Below are positions 12,899 through 22,447 of a DNA stretch of 64,000 bases, piece after piece. This DNA comes from Annona cherimola. Its lineage: Eukaryota > Streptophyta > Magnoliopsida > Magnoliales > Annonaceae. The notes below the pieces were generated by a model, which was given only the letters and a program-made list of their open reading frames with translations, was not told the origin of the DNA and searched no databases. A program made the position numbers and the translations under genes. The stretch covers positions 17,713,335 through 17,777,334 of the forward strand of contig CM059977.1 in the NCBI GenBank assembly GCA_030490835.1, read 5' to 3'. How positions within the stretch are numbered: the first letter of the stretch is position 1; each line of letters begins with the position of its first letter.

Positions 12899-13196
12899 AC
12901 CAACCGAGGCTAGCTCGGTTGGTCGCCAGCTGCGGCGCAGACAGCCGTAGCTGCGGCTGGCGGGGGATCGAATCCCCGGATAGGCGTGGGAGCGTGGTCT
13001 CCCGGGTGGAGAGTGTGGGAGCAAGGTGGTCTCCCGGGTGGAAAGTGTGGGAGCAGGTGGTCTCCCAGGTGGCTGTTGGAAGCTGTGTCTTCCAGATTTC
13101 TTTGGGACGTTATGTGTTCCCAGATTTGTAAGAATGTCTCAGATCTTCAAGTATAATATGTGTTGAGATACATGTAATTATATACCCATCAAAAAA
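12899..13196 (+). mobile_element. tRNA-derived SINE, full copy with 14-bp target duplication
   Basis: The element is flanked by direct repeats AAAACTAGCAATTC at 12885-12898 and 13197-13210. It starts ACCAACCGAGGCTAGC. It has a pol III A-box-like TAGCTCGGTTGGT at 12911-12923 and a B-box-like GGATCGAATCCCC at 12965-12977, and ends CCCATC followed by poly(A). Between the B box and the tail, 12986-13072 holds three imperfect units of about 30-35 bp built on GTGGTCTCCCGGGTGG. It belongs to the same family as the copies at 19388, 32184 and 16758. It has no coding capacity. Confidence 0.92.
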
Positions 13197-13418
13197 AAAA
13201 CTAGCAATTCTATTTGTATCTTAAAATAGAGTAGGAGTGCAACTTTGATGAGTAAATATAAATTGAGGTCAGTCCTATCTATAATCTATTCTCAAGAGTT
13301 CTTATCTTATTCTATTTTAGTTTGGATCGGCTCTAAGCTTATGTTATCATATTTTTTAAGATCAGGCTAATTTCGATTTCAATTCCAGAATAATTATTTA
13401 AAATATTCTTTGTATTAT

Positions 13419-14144
13419 GAATGTTTTTGAAAATTGATAAAACTTTTATATGAAAAGCTTTCAAATTAGTAGAAAATAGTGTGATAAATAGGAGTAATGA
13501 TGATGTATAAAGATAATAAAATTAGAATAAATAGGTTAATTGTATGATAATTGTGTAGAAATAATTAAAAAATAAAATAGTTATATATAAATATGTGAAG
13601 AAATAATTTTAAAATATGAAAATTATGAAAAGTAAACAGTTTGAATTTTTTTTGTTAAAAACAAGGGTTTTTTCCAAATATACCTACTACATTTAACCCT
13701 AATCCCAGAAATACCCATTACGTTTTAGAAATTTTAGATATATCCACTAGATTTGCATGTAATCATAAAAATGTCTACTTACAGATGTTAATAAATGACG
13801 GTAGTCCATTTGTGAAATTACCAATATACCCATCAAATTTAAGGTTGGATTCAAAATTTTGAATATCATAACTCACCACTACCCTAATTGCACAAGAATT
13901 TTTAATATGGAGAACTTTAATTTTATTCCCATTTCTTTTTATTTCATATTTTATTATTTTACACCAGGGGTATTTTTGATATTTAGAAAATTATAACCGA
14001 CATTTAAACAAATGACCATTAACTTACTTAACGGCCTTTAACGGAGTGGATATTTTTGGAAATATATGCAAACATAGCGATTATATCTGGGATTTTTGAA
14101 ACTTAGTGGGTATATTTTGGAAAAACCCTAAAAATAAACATGCC
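13419..14144 (-). mobile_element. Tourist-like MITE split by a nested Mutator-like MITE
   Basis: The left part, 13419-13664, aligns with the reverse orientation of the Tourist-like family A, with phrases such as AAATTGATAAAACTTTT and GAAATAATTAAAAAATAAAA. The end of the family, ...AACATGCCC, reappears only at 14137-14144, after the insertion at 13665-14128. The order of events is therefore clear: the Tourist copy came first and the Mutator-like element second. Confidence 0.7.
13665..14128. mobile_element. Mutator-like foldback MITE, 464 bp
   Basis: Terminal inverted repeats start GGGTTTTTTCCAAATATACC on the left and GGGTTTTTCCAAAATATACC in reverse complement on the right. The inverted similarity extends further inward in diverged form. 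The flanks TAAAAACAA (13656-13664) and TAAAAATAA (14129-14137) agree at 8 of 9 positions, the length typical of Mutator insertions. No transposase is present. Confidence 0.75.
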
Positions 14145-14488
14145 CAATATTTGAAAACCATAATTTTATTATAAGTCTTACTTAAAAATCTAAAATAGGT
14201 AATAATAATAATACAATTTTTGAAATACAATCAATAAATATAATTGATAAATTAACAAGTTTCTATACATCTAAAGAATATATTTACATTTTTCACTGTA
14301 AAAATTATTTAATAAAATTTATATTAAACATATATTGATAATTGAGGTTGGTTCTCAGTGAGAATCTATTATATATTAATTGAACTGGATATTTTTTTAC
14401 TTAGAACTTATCCTGTTTGATGGATATAAAAATAAGAATCTAACCAACTTAAGGTACCTAATAGATCAACCCATAAATATTTTACTCA

Positions 14489-14769
14489 GGGTGTGTTTGG
14501 CAATTGATAGAAAATGTCAAGTTAAAACTTTTCAATCTAAAATTTTTCACTCTCCACAACTATCATATTTTTTAATCATTTTTTTACATTTTCCTATACA
14601 ACTATCCTACTTTTCAATCATTTTTACACAACTATCCACACAACTAACTTATCTATTTTAACTTTATCCTCTTTACTACTCATCATTACCCCTATCATAT
14701 CACATCATTTGATAACTTTTACTTTCTAAAATTTTTTATCAAAAATTTTATTTATTACCAAACACACCC
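14489..14769 (+). mobile_element. Tourist-like MITE (family A), best-preserved copy
   Basis: A 281-bp element with termini GGGTGTGTTTGGCAAT and, in reverse complement, GGGTGTGTTTGGTAAT. It is flanked by the 3-bp repeat TCA at 14486-14488 and 14770-14772. The 3-bp duplication and the terminus fit PIF/Harbinger (Tourist) elements. This copy serves as the reference for the many family A fragments in the window. Confidence 0.8.
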
Positions 14770-14772
14770 TCA

Positions 14773-16740
14773 AATTGAACTCAAGTCGGTAGCCCACACG
14801 AGAGGAGAATGAAGGGAAGATGAAAGAGCTCGGTCGAAATGCCCAGTGGAATCTGGGGTCCAGTGCGCTCTCTTTCTTCTCCTGCCTAGCATGCAGCACC
14901 TTTTCTGTGGCCACCTCTTCCAATCATTACTTTTCTGAACGAAAGCCGCCCCGCCAAAAGTCATCACGCATCTAACATCCAAATTTTGATTCCTTACTTG
15001 GGCACAAAAAAACCTCGATAACCAACAACTTTTGCTGACCGAAATAATTTTGACACTCTCCCATCCATGCACGTGCAAACATTTTAAATTTTAAAAGGAT
15101 TTTTTTGCAAATACTTAAACGGGATTGTTTTGAATCATAGCCCAAAAATCGGTTATATTGATAAAGAAAAAAATTAGAAGGTTGTTGTCAGCTGTTTTGA
15201 ATCATACAGGAAATTACAATGACTAATTCCGTAATTTACAGTTAAAAACAAAGTCATAGAGTAAACCCGGGACAAAAGGAGAATTTTGCCAGAAATAAAT
15301 GAATATTTTCGTTAGTCTGAATAATTGTTTCGGTTTTCGTCGGAACTTTTGTTCAGTACATCACAATTAAAGAAAGATAGATGCATGCTCTTCCAACGAA
15401 ACGACAGAAGTCTCGAATCAATGGCCCAACGCTCACACTTCACTTAGCCATCATAGGCCAACTCATCAATCCAACTCCGACCATCATATTTTCATGTGAT
15501 ACTACATCGTGTATCACAGCCAAATTCATTTATGGGGACACGATTTCAACGGACTGCATTGATTTGGGTGAGTCGTGAGTATGCAGGGATCGGTCGCACT
15601 GGCACATACGGAGAAATGAAAGAACTGTCGCCCCTGACTAAAAAATTGTGAGAATCAAAGGTGGACCGCTAGGCTTGCTTGTCTAACACGCAACGAGGGG
15701 ACGCAAGGGATGATGATCATCGGCTAGCGACCTCCCGCGCCAAAGGTCAATATCTTCTTTGACAAAGATCGATCTTAGGGTCAAAGCTGACTACCGAGTC
15801 AACCCCAGGAAACACCCACGTTACCGAACTTTAATTCTCGTTAATACCTGAGAAAACGCTCTGCCGTGCATGGGCCGCGGTATACCGGAATATGCCCTGA
15901 TCAGGGAGATCTATGCACGATACACCTAATTAGCAGCCAGCTTGCCAACAATGCAAAATGCAGTGGAAGCGTAGGCGTGCACGAGTCTGAAATTTCCAGA
16001 AGGACTGCCATTACAGTCATACTTTAAGCCGAAAATAAAAACATATGAAGACAAAATCGCCGCTTAAAGTTCTTATAATTTTGTCAGACAAAATCCCCCC
16101 CTCCTTACCAGTGGATTATGGTGTTTTTCTGATTGGTAAATAATTTCTGTGGCTAGTCTATATGTTACTCTACCATACGTTGATAAATTTATAAGTGCTG
16201 CAATTTCCTGTTTTAATCATATTGATTGAAGCTTTATTTGGCTCTGCTTTTTTTTTTTTTTTTTTTAAGTGCTTATGTGCTGCTTCCCAGTGGATTATGG
16301 TGTTTTTCTGATTGGTAAATAATTTCCGTGGCTAGTCTATATGCTACTCTATCATACGTTGATAAATTTATAAATGCTACAATTTCTCTGTTTTAATAGT
16401 ATTTATCGAAGCTTTATTTGGCTCTACTTTTTTTTTTTTTTTTTTTTTTGAAGTGTTTATGCGCTGTTACAACGCAGTCGTGATGATTTTAAAACTTGTA
16501 CGACCATGCGGCTATTTACAGGATTTTTCTACTTTCTACGTGTATTTTAATTAAAACCGCAGCTAGGTGAAAACTCAATAAAACTGCCTTTTATCAAAAG
16601 CACTGGTGGAAATTTTAAAAAACAGAAGAAGTGGGGCCAAACAGATCTGAACTGTTAATTTCAGCTGGTTCGTCTGCCAGCTTCAAACTCGAATACATTC
16701 TACCCTAGTCATGTTTCATCTGCGCAAAATGGGTGCATTC
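14773..16740. other. Intergenic, one tandem repeat, no gene recognised
   Basis: No coding region recognised. 15380-15900 is less AT-rich but its open frames are short and unlike known proteins. The 179-bp tandem repeat at 16108-16465 is listed separately. Confidence 0.45.
16108..16465. repeat. 179-bp tandem duplication
   Basis: Copies start at 16108 and 16287 with CCAGTGGATTATGGTGTTTT. They stay highly similar through ATACGTTGATAAATTTATAA to a poly(T) tract, and differ by scattered substitutions and T-run length. This is a fairly recent duplication. Confidence 0.92.
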
Positions 16741-16757
16741 GACCACAGTCATGTTTT

Positions 16758-16943
16758 TTTTATTTATAACCTTCGTCATTGAGGCACATTTTTATAAATA
16801 TCCTTACAGTCGAGGGCTTTATTATCAGAGGAACACATGCAAAGAGATACAAAATTCTCACTAACTGCATGGGGTGAGCTTCGAACCCCTATCAACAGCA
16901 TATAAAGATACCACTGCCGCCAACTAGAATAAGCCCCGTTGGT
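16758..16943 (-). mobile_element. tRNA-derived SINE, third subfamily copy
   Basis: On the minus strand it begins ACCAACGGGGCTTATTC. It has an A-box-like TTATTCTAGTTGG and a B-box GGGGTTCGAAGCT (plus-strand 16878-16889), and ends in an A-rich tail. The flanks GACCACAGTCATGTTTT (16741-16757) and GACCATTGTCATGTTTT (16944-16960) agree at 15 of 17 positions and are a diverged target duplication. The ACCAAC start matches the copies at 12899 and 19388. Confidence 0.75.
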
Positions 16944-17252
16944 GACCATTGTCATGTTTTATCTAAGCAAAATGGTTTTGTAAGAGCTATTTGGCACAGC
17001 TTAATATCGACAAAAAGTCTTACTCTTTTTTAAGTTGTTTGGCTAAGCTTATCTATTCAACTTGAATCTTTTGCGTTAAAAGCCTCAAAAAAATGAAATA
17101 AAATAGTTGGAAATTGAACTTTTTTGCTTAATGCATGACGTTGTGTTAATTTTACCATGAGCCAAACGAACCCTAATTCTAGGTACTTGTTCTCAAACCT
17201 AAATAATCTTAACTTGAACTTTAGATAGGTTTGGATTTTCTCAATTATCAAA

Positions 17253-17516
17253 GGGTATGTTTGAAAATCATGAAAAGTTATCGATTTAAAATTTTTCGCC
17301 TTCTATAATTATTCTAATTTTTAATTATTTTTCACATATTCATTATAACTATCTTACTCTTCAATTATTTTTTGAAAGATATCCTATCTGTTTTAATTTT
17401 TTTTTTTTTTTACTCTTCATCATTGCTTCAATCATATTACATCGCTTGTATCGTTTCAAAAAGTTTTATATTAAAAAATTTTCTTTCAAAAGTTTAGTCA
17501 AATGTCAAACACACCC
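17253..17516 (+). mobile_element. Tourist-like MITE (family A)
   Basis: Termini are GGGTATGTTTG and, in reverse complement, GGGTGTGTTTG. The interior matches the reference copy at 14489 in the same order (TAATTATTTTTCACAT, ACTCTTCATCATTGCT). The target duplication is no longer clear. Confidence 0.75.
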
Positions 17517-17785
17517 TAAGTTAGATCAAATTAAGGAGTGGGTTTAATTTGAAATCAGGCAAAAAGATTTTTGTTAATTAAAAATAAGTAAAAATTTATT
17601 CAATCCTTAACCCGCCTTATGTTATTCCAAACAAATGGATTATCAAAAGTCTTGACAAAGTTTAATTCTCTTCGGAAAGTTAGCATGATCGTGTGATGAC
17701 ATTCTCATATTCAATTTTAACATTAATAGATAAAACATTATTATATAGAAGTTATGCAAATTTACTAATATATTAAAAGATTAAA

Positions 17786-18066
17786 GGGCAGTGTTGAAAC
17801 AAAGCCAGTTAACTGGCTCAAGCAGTGGGCCCCATTTTCACATCATTTTTGACACATCCCGTCAATTGTATTTAATTAGAAATATATTCATTTGATTTAA
17901 AAGTATATAGATGGGCCACAAAATAAGTATAGTTTTAAAGGGAATATTTTCTAATTAAAATGATTTTACGCAGTATTATTAAATAATAACAAAAAATAGA
18001 TAAAATATATGTATTCTAAATTAATGATGCAAATGGGGCTCACGAACCGTGTCTAAACACTGCCGA
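17786..18066. mobile_element. hAT-like MITE, 281 bp, 8-bp target duplication
   Basis: Flanked by perfect direct repeats AGATTAAA at 17778-17785 and 18067-18074. The inverted ends share GGCAGTGTT and, further in, the motif GGGCCCCATTTTCACATCAT against ATGATGCAAATGGGGCTCA. An 8-bp duplication fits hAT. No coding capacity. Confidence 0.75.
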
Positions 18067-18649
18067 AGATTAAATCAATAATTATAAGAGATTTCAACTG
18101 GAATGGCGGAACTAGCCCGAATTCAAATCGAATTTTAAAAAGTTTCAGTTAGAGTTGAAATCAACAACTACCCAATCTATAAAGAAACTGGGCTAGGAAT
18201 TTATAAAAGATTAGGATATACGTTGACTCAACCCAGTATATATATTGTATACCCTCACAATTTGCATCGCGATCATCGATGATCACATCCTTTTAAGTTT
18301 TGAAGATTCTTAAGCTTACGCTTCTTTTGCGATTCGTCTAGAAGTAACCATTTGTAAGTAAAGTAATATTTTGAAGTTATCGCTATAGAATTTTTTTTTT
18401 TTTTTTGAGAAATTTGCTATAGCAGTTTTGAGTCTTCATTTTTTGGAAGAAAAAAAACATGGAGAAAAGTTCATTGACTCATTGTTCATATCCACTACTT
18501 AATTCATAATACTGTAATGATATGACTTGAAAACGCATAAGCTTACTTGGAAAATAGAGTCAAACAGACCTTTAGTCTGCTCAACATACGTTATTTTTTT
18601 CTTCCGATAACTATCTTATAGGTTGTCCATGGAAGCAATATGTTTTTAA

Positions 18650-18830
18650 TGCCCCCTTGGTCACGCACGCTCACTTTATGGCTAGATGTCACACATTTGA
18701 GTCCCTCCAAGAGAGGATCGGACTCTGGTGGGACGAGGAGAGCTTAGTCCTCCATGAGGTTGTCTTCTATGCAAATAAATTTAATTGTAATTGTAATTCC
18801 AAATTTTACATTGTACAAATCATCAAAAAA
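18650..18830 (+). mobile_element. Possible SINE-like sequence
   Basis: The order CTTTATGGCTAGATGTC followed by a B-box-like CATTTGAGTCCCTCC and a 3' end CATCAAAAAAA resembles the tRNA-derived SINEs of this window. No target duplication was found, so this is tentative. Confidence 0.3.
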
Positions 18831-18984
18831 ATATTTGTTCACTTTCTATTTATGTACTTTTAAATTTTGAAAGCAAAATTACAAAGCATGGGTAGCTATG
18901 CCAAACCACCATTTAAATATATCATGTTATATTTTATATATAAGCACCAAATCCCATCATAAATGTAGAGCTAAATCGGGTAGG

Positions 18985-19285
18985 AATTATGAAACCATTG
19001 ATAATGAAAGTTACTGACATGTGGTTGGGGATGACTTGGGTTTTAGAAATCCAACTTCAGCAATTACAGATGGAATTAGATTTGTTGTCTCTTATTGATT
19101 TTTTGGTTAATAAGCAGCTCATTTGTGCTCCGGTGGAGACGATTATTTCACTGATATGGTTACTTGCTTCAAAAGTCCGATCCATTTCATTCCACTATGT
19201 TATGAGATTAGGAAACTTTGTTGCTCATCTTCTCGTTGATTTTGTTTTATATAATATTTTGTCTGAACAAGTTTGATGGGCTAAC
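18985..19285 (+). pseudogene. LINE-type RNase H domain relic
   Basis: The frame at 18989-19276 reads like the RNase H domain (reverse-transcriptase-like, RVT_3 type) found at the end of plant non-LTR retrotransposon polyproteins and solo RNase H-like proteins. It has ELDLLSLIDFL where an E-x-D-S-L-x-x-I motif is expected, then WLLASKVRSISFHYVMRLGN and FVAHLLVDF in place of SFSHVxREGNxVAHxLA. Key acidic residues are partly changed and no reverse transcriptase lies upstream. I regard it as a dead fragment. The following bases read VWWANSPYF, similar to the region after this domain in LINEs. Confidence 0.5.
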
Positions 19286-19387
19286 TCACCATACTTTTTT
19301 CAGAAAAAACTTTGTTTCAAATAATTTTTTGACAATGATATACTGTGACTGCTTTATTCATTCTACTTCTGATATCTTTCATATTTT

Positions 19388-19709
19388 TTTTTTTTTTGAT
19401 TGGTACAAGTACATATCTCAACACATATCATACCTGAAGATCTGAGTCATTCTTACAAATATAAGGGATACATCTTTCCCAAAGAAGTCTGGAGACACAG
19501 CTCCACGAAAGAATAAGGAAGACACAGCTTCCAAACAACCACCTACGAAAGAATAAGGAAGACACAGCTTCCAAACAACCGGGAGACCTACTTGTTCCCA
19601 CGCATATATTTATCGAAATCCGCACGCCCGCGGATTCGAACTCTCGACCGACTGCGCGCACGCGTTTCTGCGCCGCAGTCGGCCACCAACCGAGCTAGCC
19701 TCGGTTGGT
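19388..19709 (-). mobile_element. tRNA-derived SINE, full copy with 16-bp target duplication
   Basis: Perfect direct repeats ATATCTTTCATATTTT lie at 19372-19387 and 19710-19725. On the minus strand it starts ACCAACCGAGGCTAGC, has the A box TAGCTCGGTTGGT, a B-box-like GAGTTCGAATCC (plus strand near 19634-19645), and ends GTACCAATCA followed by poly(A). A unit of about 43 bp containing GAATAAGGAAGACACAGCTT is present twice at 19502-19580. It is inserted immediately downstream of the LINE RNase H relic. Confidence 0.93.
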
Positions 19710-20269
19710 ATATCTTTCATATTTTGAGGTAAGGGAGAATAGAAGTTGTTCTCCTTTCCATAAAAAAAAAATTCAAGATGCAGGGGAGATTTTGTGTCCG
19801 ATTTTTTTAAAATACTCAACTCAAGTACGAATTGTAGTTTTAGTTTTATGAGTGTAAATTTAACAATGTTCCCAACCAAGTGGTTGACAACATTCTTTCA
19901 GAAAAACAAAAAATAAACTTCAAAAATTAAAATTAGAAGCCCAAACATGTCACACCTAAGACAGTAATACGGCATACTAAGTACTAACATTGTGAAAGGA
20001 ATATTTACTGGCTCATGTTTTCATGGTTTTTGCATTTGATGATACAAAAAAAGGGAAAAAATCGGAAGCTTGTATTGCCAAGGTATTCTCCATTTCCCAT
20101 GATTTTCACTTTGCGTCTGGCAACTCAATGAATGGATTCAAAAATTTTACATATGTTTAGGATTTTATGACAAATTTTTTAATGATATTTATATAATGTA
20201 ACAACTAATATGGCAATCAACTATATTCACAACTCTCAACTCACAAGAAATAATTTTATAAGTACCCTC

Positions 20270-20440
20270 GTAACCAGAAAAATCTATAAACCCTTACATA
20301 AAGAGGGATGTAGCAAAACCCACGCACAGGCGGAAAACAATAAACCTGCGAGCGCGGGTGGCAGGAATCGAAGCTCCATCGGCCGTTTGCGGTACAAGAG
20401 ACTTACCACGTCGCCTGTAGCGCCTGTGGCCGTTCCCATG
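20270..20440 (-). mobile_element. Possible SINE-like sequence
   Basis: The minus strand shows GACGTGGTAAGTCTCTTGTA, then a B-box-like GCTTCGATTCC, then GTAAGGGTTTATAGATTTTT, an arrangement like that of the SINE at 16758. The GC-rich body stands out from its surroundings. No target duplication was seen. Confidence 0.35.
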
Positions 20441-20559
20441 ACAAGTTGCTTGCTCGGAGAGAGTGAGCTAATAATAAATGCGTTTTTTAGCCATGCATGA
20501 GTGTAATTATTGCGCTGGGAACGAGCAAGAAATGCCATCTCTTGCACAGACGCGGTGAA

Positions 20560-22447
20560 AAATTAATTAATGGCATCGTAATTGTGAGGACATTCCATAA
20601 TTCTCCCTTATTAGCTACTAAAAAAATGACACGTGGATGATACATTTTATTCGCGCTTCGCCTGGCAGGGTGGGAGTGACGCACGCTGGCTTTGACCACC
20701 GGGGTCAGCTTGCTCAGCTTCCCCTCACCTTCCGAGCATTTGCCCATCGGCCCCAATTTTTTGAAAATTGAAATGCCTTCCACAATACAAAAAATGAAAA
20801 ATATTTTTAAATATAATTTTCTTTTACATGGTTTCCCAACTTCACCAAAGGTCCTGGCTCTGGGGCCACAATATAAAACGCTTTTCATTTTTTTTTTTCC
20901 ACACGGAAGCATTATATGGTGTGTACTAGTATAAGGAATCCATTTATTCGGTTCTGGAAAAAAGTAGATAGTTTAATTTTTTTACTTTTTTGTATTATTA
21001 TACCTATTATATCTCCGTTATCACATCATTCTCTTCAATTTTTCTTTAATTTTTTACATTTTATTTGTTTTCCAGACTTGTGTTTCTTTTCGACAAAAGA
21101 CAAAACAGCGTACGATTCTTTTCCACAATTCATATATTGATTTGACATTTATCCATTCATGTTGTTCATAATTAAATTATTTTTTATATATTTAAAAATT
21201 CCACCTTTATTTTTCATATGAAATCATTTTATGATATCTCATTTTTCCATCTAATTTTCACAAATCAATTTTATAAATTATTACAAATTTTATTATATTA
21301 TTAAGGTGAAGACCAAATCTCCTTTTGCTCTTACTGAACCTCACAGCTGCCACAAAAAAAAACTAAAATGTTTCGACCACGACGCACCCAGCCACGTGCC
21401 CTGCCAAACCAAGCTAGGATTAAAAAGTCCATTTATTTTACTTTTACATGTAGCATTACATTTATAACACCCATACGAAGTACTTTTGTGCTTCTCTCTG
21501 GTCAGTTTCTTTTATATTTAAAATATGTATATATATATATATATATATATATTATTTTTGCAACCACACGTGTAATGATCATCTGTACCAGAAAATGAAA
21601 CTTTATATCATTGCCGTCGTCAGCTCTTCCTATTTCCATGCCAATTGCTACGTTTTCGCTTGTCAAGGGTCGTTAGCCGCGGATGCAGAAACTTACGTAC
21701 ATGACGGTCCAATTTCTGAGACCCAGTGGCGTACGCAAGGACACGTGCGACGCGTAGGGCTGTTTTCACCACATTCTCCGAGACGACTTTAATGATTTCA
21801 ACCGATCAGACGGTCAAAGTAATTAGTAAGATGAGTAAACTCACCATACGTTTGATTTCCCGTCAGGTTAATTAAATGCCTCTAATACACCCTTGCTAGA
21901 TCAAAATCCAACTTTAGATCGTAGTGTCTCCTGCACGCCATCTTTTTCCACGAAAGGATCGTATTCGCACTTTTTCATGAATTCGCTGATTTTCAATGGA
22001 ATCATGTGGTGGCCCACTTGATGAAGAGTCAGATTTATCTGATGGAAGGTTGGAAATCGTCGTTCGCCCAGCAACCACATCGCCATGTGCACCTGTCCGT
22101 ATCTGTTTACTGGACGCATGCATAGCGCATGCATACATACTTGTGTGGAAAGCTAATGGCCGGTTTCCCATGGAGTCTAAAGCGCAATTAAGACTTCTCA
22201 GTAATTTTCCATTTCCACAGTCAATATCTTCGATAGGGATGGGATGATTTTATTTATTTCTCCCCATTTCAAACAAGACACAAAACCGATTTCCAACGCT
22301 CTTGCTCTCCCTTCACACATTAAAATCCCCAAACACCCCTTCAAAATCTCTTTGCAACCATCTCCCTCCAAATCATATATATGTATATCTAAACAAACGC
22401 TTCTACACAGCACCCATATTCCCCTGTCGTCATTCCTGCAGGTGCAC
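20560..22447. other. Upstream region of the HD-Zip gene
   Basis: No separate gene recognised. An ABRE/G-box core GACACGTGG at about 20628 and a TATA-like CAATATAAAACG at about 20868 suggest promoter-like DNA, but no matching transcript can be assigned. A (TA)n tract lies at 21527-21552. Nearest the HD-Zip start, a TATA-like CATATATATGTATATC at 22372-22390 is followed by a pyrimidine-rich leader. These regulatory readings are inference only. Confidence 0.35.

Noticed and set aside
19428..19879. Frames across the second SINE
   Set aside because: They read through SINE sequence and its flank; chance frames.
22244..22447. Extended N-terminus of the HD-Zip from an upstream ATG
   Set aside because: The extra 68 residues are leader-like, without conserved features. 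The EAR region lies right after the ATG at 22448. Kept only as a question in the findings.
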